DNA of 64,000 nucleotides from contig RHPI01001559.1 of assembly GCA_009103225.1 (NCBI GenBank), positions 147,744 to 211,743 of the forward strand. Direction: 5' to 3'. The notes beneath the pieces were generated by a model. That model was given only the letters and a program-made list of their open reading frames with translations. It ran no database searches and was not told the DNA's origin. Positions 15,965 through 29,800 of the stretch are shown piece by piece (the stretch's first letter is position 1; each line of letters starts with the position of its first letter). The position numbers and the translations under genes are program-made. The stretch comes from Chlorokybus atmophyticus (lineage: Eukaryota; Streptophyta; Chlorokybophyceae; Chlorokybales; Chlorokybaceae).

Positions 15965-17371
15965 CTACCGCAGTTTCGTCATGATGTAAACGAGCGCGAA
16001 GCAGGCAAGGGCAAACAACATGAGAAACAGCATGTGGTTGGAGGACCCCTGCGTGAACGCCCTGTTCACCTTCTTCACCGCTCCCTTGAGCAGCAGCTGG
16101 GCTTTCGCCATCGTTGCTTCCTGCACCCAATGACACCGTTGTGGGCCTCTAGAGTGGATGTACAAAACAACATGACAACGAAACAGCGCATGGTGCGAAC
16201 TGTTGCGCTCTGCACAACTGTTCATATTGACGTTACGTTGTAGCAAGCCTTACCAGCTCCTCTATAAACTGCTTCTGGTGCTTTGTCTCTGTCTCTATCT
16301 CTCGTGTCACCTGCCACACAACACGCTGTTCATGCTCCCCGGCACAAGGGGACTTGTACACACCAACACACTGATAAGTCTCCAACATCACGCACCTGTT
16401 TGAGCGCAGAGACCTGGCCTGCAAGGTGCGCAATATCGTCGTCAAGGTCTCGCTCCATTGGGTCCACCATCACCTGGATGCTCTCCGCATCGTACAGCTG
16501 GCCCCTGCAAGGCATAGCTGATTGAGAGATAGAACAGCACTGGAGAACCCAGCACGGCTTGTGACAACACTGTGCATTATAACGATACCACATGTGTTGC
16601 TTGTGGGATGCTGTGTGTACCACAGGTACGATAACAAGCCTATAACATCTTCCCAAGCGACCTCGTCAAATGCTGAAACCATAAATGTTGCACAAAGACG
16701 GCTGATTATCAAGATGCGAATGTCATGTCCTTGTGTAAGCAACGTGCCACCTTCTCCTGGGCTAACCACAATGCCATGTGCATCTCACACAGAATGAACA
16801 ATTACATTCCAGGCTTACTTGCCATGCAATTTTTCATTTGCTCCTTGTTTGACAACTAACAAAACACTTAGAAAACATTGGATAATGCGTGTTTCACCGT
16901 ATCTGTGTCTTGACCAGGTTGTGACGCTGCATTGTTAACAGCACCAACTCGGACGCATGCATACATACACACGTGTGTTTTCTGATGAAGGCGTTGGTCC
17001 GAAGAGAAGGTCAACAAGCTCAATACCTGTGTCGACATACGTGCATCCATGTTCGCACACGTTGGGAGGTAGTGTGCCCACGCAACTTACATGTCAAATC
17101 ACAAAAACAATCAGCATCAGTGTGAATAGGACGTGTGGTGTAGTGTATTCTTCTTAGCGCCAATTCTCCTATGTGATGTAGACACTAGTGTTGAAGGTTG
17201 TCTTACAAAAGGTGCGTGATGGCAACGTACACTAATGAGAACGCATAAGCAACCATGGTAGTTGCATTCCATGGGCTCTTAGCTGGAAGACAAGACGGAC
17301 AGCTGATGCCGCTTCAAACAAACGGAATAACCTCAAACAAACCTGTGAGCGGCAGGCCGCTTCCATGACAT
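15965..17371 (-). CDS. BET1: Bet1-type Qc-SNARE
   Basis: SNARE for ER-Golgi vesicle fusion. Four phased exons: 17371-17343, 16504-16396, 16310-16254, 16120-15965, totalling 116 residues, close to the usual Bet1 length of about 118. The start MSWKRPAAHR joins in phase across an 834-bp intron to RGQLYDAESIQ. The heptad SNARE helix follows (DDDIAHLAGQVSALKQ, then VTREIETETKHQKQFIEEL with its zero-layer Gln). A single C-terminal membrane anchor ends YIMTKLR, resembling the IIKLR end of animal Bet1. The short first exon is the least certain part. The stop is TAG at 15965. It is convergent with GH9 gene A. Confidence 0.78.
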
Positions 17372-17593
17372 CCTGGCCTGGTCGTTTCCCGCCTGTGAGC
17401 GAAGCCGACCAGCCGATGCGATGCGCCTCCTTTCCTCAACGACACTACCTCATTGATTGCTGCGCTTCCTCATCTCCTGCACGCCAACTCCGCCACTGTT
17501 ACCGCTCGGAGGACACTACCGCCACCGTGGACGCTGCCAACAATGCCAACAACGTCTATACACAGACTGCCACGTCTCAGCGACGCCGCTGAC

Positions 17594-17842
17594 GTCTTGT
17601 GCTTTGCGCGCACAAGTTGTGCGAGGGGGTCTTGCAATGATGAGTCATCATTGATAACTCGTTCAATGAGACTCGTGTCAAGCGAAGAGTCTACTCTAGT
17701 GACGTCTTACTTACTGACTTCATCAATCGTCTTGTGCTTTGCGCACAAGTTGTGCGGGGGTCTTGCATGATGAGTCATCATTGACAACTCGTTCAATGAG
17801 ACTCGTCCTCACGAGAGTCTACTCTCGTGAGGTCTTACTAAC
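17594..17842. repeat. 135-bp tandem duplication with palindromic TGAGTCA core
   Basis: Units start at 17594 and 17729 with GTCTTGTGCTTTGCGC. Each contains ATGATGAGTCATCAT, a near-perfect palindrome around TGAGTCA (a bZIP/GCN4-type site), and GTTCAATGAGACTCGT. The copies differ by a few substitutions and small indels. Confidence 0.75.
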
Positions 17843-17984
17843 TTCAAGTCTTATGGTTTGTAATACTCATGTGTAGAACTCATGGACAGGTCTTAGAGAG
17901 CATAATAAAAAGAGGTCATCAGGTGCATGTCTTGTCTCATTATGTCAGTTCAACACAATATTGTATTGTAAGGAAGAAGTATTG

Positions 17985-17986
<2 letters not shown>

Positions 17987-18043
<57 letters not shown>

Positions 18044-18066
18044 NCTCGCTCACTCTCTCTCTCTCC
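17987..18066. repeat. CT microsatellite with one N
   Basis: (CT)n runs from 17987 to about 18066, interrupted by N at 18044. Frame-spanning Ser/Leu ORFs across it are artefacts. Confidence 0.9.
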
Positions 18067-18442
18067 CCCCCAAACCCTCCCCCTTCCTCGCTCCCACCCG
18101 CCCGTGCAAGAAAGTGCATGCATGTATACTCTTGCCCACGGTTGGGCGCGGGTTGTGCTGTGTGCCTAGTTAACTTGTACGTGTCTCAAGGCGTCAAACA
18201 ATGCCTTGTGATGTTTTACGCTGCCATGGATGCTCAACTTGAAACTGATGCACAAGGATGATGATGAGAAGGTGCATTTGCGGCCACGTATGATGCTCAT
18301 TAACAGCAGGTGTAACCAGTGGCCCCATGCAACTATTGTGACGTTGTACAACACCACATGCCATTGCGAAGAAAGCAAACTAGGGAGCACACAGACATGC
18401 TACCTTCCGGCTTTACAGCCAAGTTGGCTATACCTGCTCTGT

Positions 18443-18632
18443 ATGCATGCCATTGTCTACAGAGCGCATACGCGCAAGTGTCTGGGTGCATGGAACTAGT
18501 AGTACGTAGTTATCTATCAAGGGAACACTGCATTGGCATGCATGCCATTGTCTACAGAGCGCATACGCGCAAGTGTCTGGGTGCATGGAACTAGTAGTAC
18601 GTAGTTATCTATCAAGGGAACACTGCATTGGC
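18443..18632. repeat. Exact 95-bp tandem duplication
   Basis: Unit 1 is 18443-18537 and unit 2 is 18538-18632. Every base I compared is identical. The unit begins ATGCATGCCATTGTCTACAG. This is a recent duplication or an assembly stutter. Confidence 0.85.
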
Positions 18633-18892
18633 ATGCTGCAACAATGACACAATGCAACGTGTGTTGCTGGTCAGGTGAGATTAGAATGGACTTGGCACCA
18701 CAATGACAACCACACTGTCTGTACAAAGCCTCAAGGCGACTGCACCACTTACGAGCGCAAAGAATGTTGCTGTTGCGACTGAATGTTTGACTGAACTACG
18801 CCGGAACAAATGTTCTGTCTACCGTTGATACTTGCACGCTCAAAGCCACCAAGCTGCGTGGGCGCTTGCAATGGTTGACAACCAGCGGGCTC

Positions 18893-22161
<3,269 letters not shown>

Positions 22162-22502
22162 TCACGTATCAAGCAGCCCTGCGGAGTCCGCAGTGCGGAC
22201 ACCCGCAGACCGCAGCCAATAAAATCAACACTGACCTTCGTCATGGCGCGCCGCAGCTTCGTTGATGCGCGACTGCCGCTCCATGATGCCGACCTCACCA
22301 GCACTCAGCGCCATAGCCGGTGTCGTCACTCCCGTCAGGGCCGCCCGAAACGCGGGGTTGTCTGAGGATGTCTGAGACAAACAGAGCCAGGGAGATGTGT
22401 AGGCCTATGCTCAACCATGAGATGTGTGATGCGGTCGGCCGGTCAGAAGGAAATACATGGAGAGACGGTGTACCGCAGCGCGCCAAATGCATAGCTGTCC
22501 GC
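22162..22502 (-). CDS. Unknown gene, C-terminal exons only
   Basis: Three phased exons, 22502-22467, 22371-22236 and 22178-22162, encode ADSYAFGALRYT, then TSSDNPAFRAALTGVTTPAM onward to RINEAAARHDEGLLDT and a stop (TGA). Acceptors (GCCAG, CTCAG, CGCAG) and donors (GT) are canonical, and phases agree. The protein is small, alanine-rich and helical, with no recognised domain. The 5' end is missing. It should lie between 22503 and 23349, where a poly-G tract with an N interrupts the assembly. I do not recognise the family. The alternative is a chance series of exon-like frames, but three consistent phases argue against that. Confidence 0.5.
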
Positions 22503-22848
22503 CTGGCGACGGAGGATAAGCGCAGAGAGAGAGAGAGAGTTGATGCGTGACAGTTTCGTGCGTTGTGAGCATTGGTGTTATTCGCCGCTGATGGACTACA
22601 ATTCTGTGATTATAAACTGATTATAGACTTGGGAGCAAACCTGACGAGATGGTTATTCGTGACGCACAAAGCGGCAGAATGCCGCCGCCTTCGCCGCCTG
22701 CCGGCGGTCAAGGTGTGTCCCCTACTGCCAGGCTGCAGACATGTGTATTGCATGCAAACGTTGATGTGGAGTGCAGCGTTGCGGCCTCCACCAGCACACA
22801 CTGGCTGTTATTTCGCCTCACCCACGCCTGCCTCCTGCTGCTACTTGC

Positions 22849-23089
<241 letters not shown>

Positions 23090-23349
23090 CATAGCTCATG
23101 CAGCGTTCCCTGACTGTCCAGGGTTGCATTGCGATTGCATTGATTTGTGCGGGTTTTTGTGAGCTTGTGTGCGTGTGTTGTGATGGTCTGAGTGCTCCGT
23201 CACAAGCGTGAATTGCTGTACGGTTGGATCGATGCTTGCACAAATGTCTTTGCAACAAATGTGAGATCGCACATCTCTTTATGAGCACAACAGGCAACTA
23301 ACATAGTAACACCAATATACCCCTAATCCAAACAGCCACCAATATATGA

Positions 23350-24750
23350 TCAGAACATTCCATAGTAGTGCTCCAGGCTGAGCCCTTCGTTTCTGGTGAC
23401 TTCAGTGGTGCTTAAAGGTCTGCAGCAGAAGAACAGGTAAGTGGGCTTTGATTGTGCAGGGACAATAGCATACGCATGTCAAGCGACTCACTTGTACACA
23501 CGCGTGGGATCGACCTTAGGCGGCCCCGGCAGCCACCCATATTCCTGATTGCTTGTCAGTGGCCTCCCGTACACCTGGTATTATCACAAACACTGTCATT
23601 CTTGTTGTTGTTGCATCGCTGAGTTTGTCAATCTACCCGTTGTTGGCGCTTTTTATTTCGACATAATTGCCGTTATTCGTGCTGTGTTGTGGTTTTTGCT
23701 GTACCCAAATGCTCACCTGTCGTGCAGGCTTGATGTTTGGCCGCACATGTCGTTGATCGTTGCGCAACTGCAAACCCCATTGCTTCAGCCACAGTAGCAT
23801 ATGTACATGCACTTGCAGTTGGACCATACCCCAGTAGCTGTTTGTTGCACAAGTGTGCATACATGCGCACTTGTGTCACACACGTGTGCATGCACGCGCG
23901 CACGCGCATGCACAAGCGGGTAGGTGCGCAGGAACGTATCAACGCACGCACCAGTTCTCCTGACGTGTACAGGTTTGCAGCAGGCGGCATCACGGTGGCG
24001 GCTTTGATGGCATTCATGGCATCCATGAACTCGCCCATTTCAATCATGCCGTGCGTCACATCGACATGCCTAGTGTCGCAGCGAATCAGCGACTTGGAAC
24101 TTGCAGCAAGACACGCACCCAAGCAGTCAGGGATGATACGTACTTGCTAACTGTTGTGAGTTCTTCCGCTGTGAGCTGGCGCCCGACAGCTTCGGCCATT
24201 ACATCAAAAACCTGAACCAGCACGTTTTGTGTCAAATGCTGTTTGCGTTCGGCACATGCAACACCGACTGATTTTTCCCGTTCAATATCCTGTCAGGCTG
24301 AACTGTGTAGTAGTGTGTATAGTTACTGAACCAAAGAGCATCTTGTGATTACCTAGCTACACAATCAAAGCGTGTTTGCTGTGCAACTTACAAACGGCGA
24401 CTGATTTTATGTCAGTAAGCATCATGGGCAGTCTAGACTGAATTGTATATGTAAACAACCAGCAAAGTGTGTAGTCATCAAGCACAGTATGGCATACAGC
24501 AGCTACACTGCACCTGCATCCGCCTGATGGTGTTGTGCGCCGCCAATGCGCGCCTTGAGAATGCATCTCGCAAGGCTTCCTGTCGATCAGTTGATGTCAG
24601 TCAGCTGAGTGTAATGTTACTCACAAAGTGTGTAACAAGTCTCCGCACTACCTCAGGTACTGTTTGCAATGAGCTCCTCGAGGCAGTGCGCGCCAGCCTG
24701 TCGAACACCTTTGAGTCGCCCAGCCCGGTCAGCCCAAAGAAGTTGGCCAT
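23350..24750 (-). CDS. Unknown 202-residue protein, EF-hand-like helices plus YGRPLTSNQEYGW motif
   Basis: Six phased exons: 24750-24625, 24579-24514, 24289-24144, 24069-23952, 23574-23492, 23419-23350 (stop TGA). The N-terminus MANFFGLTGLGDSKVFDRLA is followed by long amphipathic helices. A segment LTAEELTTVSKHVDVTHGMI then GEFMDAMNAI resembles an EF-hand pair without clear calcium ligands. The C-terminal third is proline/tyrosine-rich, with YGRPLTSNQEYGWLPGPP and LSLEHYYGMF. Such short Tyr/Pro motifs recall axonemal or flagellar accessory proteins, but I cannot name a family and this is only an impression. Start choice: ATG at 24750 is the first in frame and is followed by a normal exon. 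The acceptor of exon 3 could instead be at 24212, shortening it by 26 residues. A GCC repeat lies just upstream at about 24798-24825. Confidence 0.6.
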
Positions 24751-24942
24751 CGTCTCCCTGTGCTACCGTTTACACATAGTTCACGCTGAGCGCTGCACCG
24801 CCGCCGCCGCCGCCACCGCCACCGCCAGGGGTTCAGGCTGGGCGCCGGGGCTGCAGGAGGGAAAGTCACGTGACACAAACGCCAAAAATATTCTTAAGGC
24901 TTTATTATATACAGATCATAGGTTTCGCAACTGTTAACACGA

Positions 24943-25014
24943 TCCCACGTCGTCTAGTGGTTAGGATAACGCGCTTTCACCGCGTCGACCCGGGTTCAAG
25001 TCCCGGCGTGGGAG
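24943..25014 (+). tRNA. tRNA-Glu (anticodon UUC)
   Basis: The 7-bp acceptor stem TCCCACG/CGTGGGA (24943-24949 with 25007-25013) is followed by discriminator G. The D-arm GTCTAGTGGTTAGGATAAC carries the A box. The anticodon stem GCGC...GCGT encloses the loop CTTTCAC with anticodon TTC. The T-arm is CCGGGTTCAAGTCCCGG with the B box. No intron and no encoded CCA. This is a typical eukaryotic nuclear tRNA-Glu. Confidence 0.95.
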
Positions 25015-25054
25015 GATTTGACTTTGGAGCAACTTGTGATTTTATAGTCACCAT

Positions 25055-25290
25055 ATAATTTTGCAACCGAGAGTAGATTTCCCGGCAGGGGTCAGCAGAA
25101 ATATCGGGACGGGTCCTGTTCAAAATGTTATTTTGGCCACCAGAGTGGTGCATAGACTGGGCCCACACAGTCACAAGATAATTTTGCAACCGAGAGTAGA
25201 TTTCCCGGCAGGGGTCAGCAGAAATATCGGGACGGGTCCTGTTCAAAATGTTATTTTGGCCACCAGAGTGGTGCATAGACTGGGCCCACA
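25055..25290. repeat. 123-bp exact tandem duplication downstream of tRNA-Glu
   Basis: Unit 1 is 25055-25177. Unit 2 starts at 25178 and is identical for about 112 bp, to 25289. The unit begins ATAATTTTGCAACCGAGAG and includes GGACGGGTCCTGTTCAAAAT. It lies 40 bp from the tRNA gene, so a tRNA-linked repeat is possible. Confidence 0.85.
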
Positions 25291-25489
25291 ATAATAATGC
25301 CGCTGGCTTGATGCCATGTAATGTTTGCTAGCACACTTGCCGAGCCCCGGTAAGGTTTTTGAAAGAGGGGTTGTTAATTTCAACCTTTATGAAAATGGAG
25401 CTATAGGGCTGCTGAAGTCTTATATTGTGTGACACACATTGACCTACTCGTATAAATTAAATACTTACGCACATATACACGCACATAGA

Positions 25490-25750
25490 AAGGATGCACG
25501 GCAAGCTCTCCACTCAGCTATCACACACTTAAGCACACCCCACAATCGTGTAAGACTGCCATGAACACGCAGTGTAGTACACCTCACTTGGGATGCACGG
25601 CAAGCTTTCCACTCACCTGTCACACACAAGAGTCAAGTTTGCACATGAGGATGGAATTGCTCTCCACTCAGCTGTCACACACTTAAGCACACTCGCAATC
25701 GTGTAAGGCTGCCACGGACACGCAGTGTAGTACACCTCACTCGGGATGAG
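25490..25750. repeat. Imperfect direct repeat, period about 154 bp
   Basis: Copies at about 25507-25596 and 25661-25749 share TCTCCACTCAGCT.TCACAC and ACACGCAGTGTAGTACACCT. A third partial block (GGCAAGCTTTCCACTCACCT) lies between them. Confidence 0.7.
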
Positions 25751-26492
25751 AGGGAGAGGCCCTTGTACAAACTAGACCAGGCACCCCACACATAAGAGTC
25801 AAGTATGCGCATAAGAGCATGGAATTGCTGGGAGTTGAAGTTATTTTGTCGTGCGGAGCTAAGAGATTGAAACTATTTGGCAGGAGTCAGCCTACGTTCG
25901 CTACAGTTCACGCTCACAAAGAGGCTCGTGCGGCATAACGTCAGGGGTATAATGACCGCGTGGCTCAAGAGCCTTTCTCCGCGCCGCTGGCATTATGCCG
26001 CAAAATGCCATGTCAATTCTGTTAGCGCCGAGCCCGATTAAGTTTCTCAATAGAGGGGTTGACAAATCCATTTGAGCTAAACGCCGACGGGGCTGCTTAA
26101 ATCTGGGCCTACACAATGTAGTATTTCGACACATTGGTACAACCTTTATCGTACGTATTCCGGTGTAAGTATTCCAGCGGAGTTTGACAATATCACTGAT
26201 GGTATCATTCGTTAATAATATCACTCATTGTATGAGTAATGGCATCATACCAAGCAAGAAATACCGAAACAATTTGAAGATGTGAATTTAAAAGAGTACT
26301 TATGCTAAAAGCAAGTTGCTAAAGAATAGAAGAGTTTAGTTGCATCGGCCGCAACGTCAATGTACAAACTTTGAAAGTTTTGAGAAGGGTGGCAGGGGCG
26401 AGACGACATGGACATGGCGGCGGCGGTGGTGGAGATGTAAGTGGATGGACGCTAAGTGTCAGACGAAGCGAGGGGGACGCAGAAGGGGTAGG

Positions 26493-26830
26493 GGTTGCAT
26501 AAAGTGGGAAGGAAAACAGAATGGGGAGCGTATGTAACCAAAAGTGGCTACACCAGCCTGCTCAACTTTGGCTGTTAATAATGGTTGCGGAGGTGGAAGG
26601 GCGAATGCCCAATTGTGCATGCCTGGCCTCCATCAAGTACTTGTAAGTGCCATAATGGGGCATTGGTTGCGTAAAGTGGGAAACGAAAGAGATTGGGGAG
26701 CAGACCTAACCTTAAGTGGCTACGCCAGCCTGCTCAACTAGCGCCACTGAAAGTGGTTGCGGAGGTGGAAGGGAGAATACCCCAGTGCTTGCTTGGCCTC
26801 CATCAAGCACTCGTAAGTGCCATGATTGGT
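26493..26830. repeat. 172-bp imperfect tandem repeat
   Basis: Units start at 26493 and 26665 with GGTTGC.TAAAGTGGGAA and contain AAGTGGCTAC.CCAGCCTGCT and GGTTGCGGAGGTGGAAGGG. They differ by many substitutions and short indels. Confidence 0.75.
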
Positions 26831-29800
26831 TGAAAAGTCTGCGCAGCCTTTATTTTATAAAATGGACAATGTTGGTGCAGACCTGAAAGTCCGTTTGTGC
26901 AAACACATTTATTAATTGAGAAGTTGCACGGTTAAACAATAAGAATGAGAGCGTCTGCACCAACCCAAGCCCGCATGGCTGTCGGTGTCAGCACATCTTG
27001 TGGGTCTTGTATGTACATGTCTACAATGAATGCGAGGATAATGATGTAGTTGATTGACCAAAATCTCCCGTACGTATCTTATGAGATCAACTTTAGCAAA
27101 CAATTTGACATAGCTATTGTTGTCACTACCATTGCATTGGTAATGTAATACACATCGTTGATTGATACATACATTGAAACACACCTCTCAGTGGGGAATC
27201 TGGTTCCGCTCCTTAATGAGTTTCATGAAATCTTTTTGGTCCCCCGTAGGTTTAAAAGTACATTGAAACCCCCATTGCCTGAGCACTTCTCGATTTTTGC
27301 TCATCAACGTTGTTGGCGAGGCCCAAGCACTCTCTTTAAGATCCCCCGTTGCGGAGTTGAAAAGCGTGTAACATATACGTACCAAAACAACATAATGTAA
27401 ATCGCTTGCATGCTTGATGCAATTGCATCCGATTGTTGATAAGCACTCACAAGCCCTGAATCTCTGATGTAGTGCTGGCAACCCCCGCAAAAACCATTGT
27501 CACAACTGGCTCGTCAAACTTTGCAGACAATGCAGTGGTAATGCGATCACGTGCGACACACCGCCGAACGGTAAGCTGCACGTGGCTTATGTACGAGCGG
27601 GGAAGCGGCATAGCTGCATGCCTTAGCGTTCAGCCTGCATGATAAGATCTCTTAATCACATGGGCGAATACAATCCTGCTCGGGGTTATGGCATTCTGCA
27701 AGAGTTGTTGATTGGTTCCAAAAGGGTATGCATGCGTGTTGTTGAGAGTTGAAGGCTTGGACACACCTTTGTTGCCCAGCCCCTGTCCACCATGTCTTAG
27801 GTAGCAAATGCTCATAAATGTTGCACATACGCAGCTTTTGTTGTGTCCTCACCGTTTTGCTTCCAGTGGCGCACATTGCACGAGTGCTTCTGATTATGTT
27901 GTTTTCCCTAACTTCATCTTGCTTGCAAAACTTTTAATAAGTCGAGCTTCGTGGTCATTATTACGATTGTATCAGTCGGTCAGATATTTACAACTTATAT
28001 ATATACAATAAACATTTTGCCTGTTTTTTTTAAAATCAGTTAGCTCTTGTAAGAAAACTTTCATATTGAAACACCGGCTCCTTAACCATTAGACCATTGC
28101 AAAAGAAGTCGCTGCCATATATGGAGCCGCATGCCACACATATGGACATGTCCCATAACCACATATGTGACATGTACCTTCTAGTGTGTGGACCACACCA
28201 TCCTTGTTATGATTGGGAGATCGAAGCGGATGGCTTAAACTTGTGTTGATCGCAAACTTGAAACAAACATTATGGCTGGCTCTGATGCTGTAAGATGAAT
28301 GATCAATAAGCGCGATTGTTAATATTTTATAATTTCATTGATTGCGATATGCACATGCCACGACCGTAGTTTAATTAAGAGTGTATTTGTAACACATAAA
28401 GATCAAAAGCCAGTTTAGGGGTTTTTAATTAGGGGGCAAAAGTAAAGATTATGGTTTAAGAAACGGCGATGAAAACAAAGGTTAGCAATATGCATCACAT
28501 AATATGACTTTATAACTACCACATGCTTTTGTGGTGGCCCCGCGTATTTTCCTTCATTTTCCCCCGAAACAACCTGCCTGAGAAAGTTGCATGCTGCAGG
28601 GAAAATTATATGTCCAATATGTCACGACAACTATGTCTTAACGACTTTTCATATTGGCGAATTCCTCTTGCGGCTGCAGGCGGCCGCGTCCTCAGCGCGT
28701 GGTGTACAACTATAGAGTTGCATAGCTAAACACTTCGCAACGCGCGCGCGATGTGCCGTGATGTCACATCACGTCACCACTTTGTTGACTATTGACAGAG
28801 CGATGTATACATTGAGCAACCCAAAACTGTGGGCACACAATTATTGGCACGCACATGTTGCCATGTTGCACATATGCATATGCACACCGTGTGCAGGTGG
28901 AAGCATCATGTTTCTACACACTTGCCTAATGTGCATCTTGTGACGGTGCTCGTGCCTTGTCACCTGTGAGTTGGTCCAATTAACAACCCTCTCACCAAAA
29001 CACGGTATTCACACCGGAACCTTGCCCCCTCTGCCAAGCACACACGCGCGCCCCGCCACTCGCGTACGCACGCGTATGCGCTCGAAGCTACACACCAACT
29101 TGTGTAGCGCCTTGGATTGTCACACAAGCAAGCACACACTAGTGGACACACGCTAGCAACTCCTGGTAACTACCACCAAGCTTGCACACCAAAAACTAGG
29201 GAGCTAAAGGTTGTATTGCACATTGTAGAATGTCACTTGTATACCTACCAGTCCGCACATGCTAATGTCTAGACGATTCTAGCGCTGGACAGAACTAGAA
29301 CTAGAAGCTAAGATACCCTTGCAGAATCTTGTAGTACACTTCTGGACCTTTCCGACGCACCAAAGATCTCCTCATTTACTGCTCATATGGTCAAGTTATA
29401 CTACTTGGCGCCAGGCCCTGCCAGAAATCTGGTCGAGCCCTTCTCGATTGGCCCTCCGTTTTCTGGCGTCTTCCAGACCGGCCCTGGGCCGGTCGATATC
29501 TGCGGCAGACTCGCAACTTGCCGATATCCGCCACAAGTCATGAGAAACATAATATCTCACAAATAAGGCCTATAATGGCCATGAAAATCACGAAATTTGG
29601 CCTTGACTGTGACACATCTGCTTCTGACTCGAACTCTTAATCGAAAACATGAGACCTCCTACCTTGAGTGGGCCACCTAACTCCTCTATTGAAGGTGCAC
29701 GTGGTGGTAAGCGGCTTATCACCACCTTTCTCAGCTTGCATGCACTTATAATTAATTGTTTCAGCGCATAAATCTATTTACGTGTGCAATCTTTGTTGCA

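Larger units (their letters stand above)
17372..18892. other. Repeat-rich interval between the Bet1 start and the GH9 B stop
   Basis: No protein-coding gene is supported. It holds a 135-bp tandem duplication, a CT microsatellite with an N, and an exact 95-bp duplication, listed separately. Confidence 0.5.
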
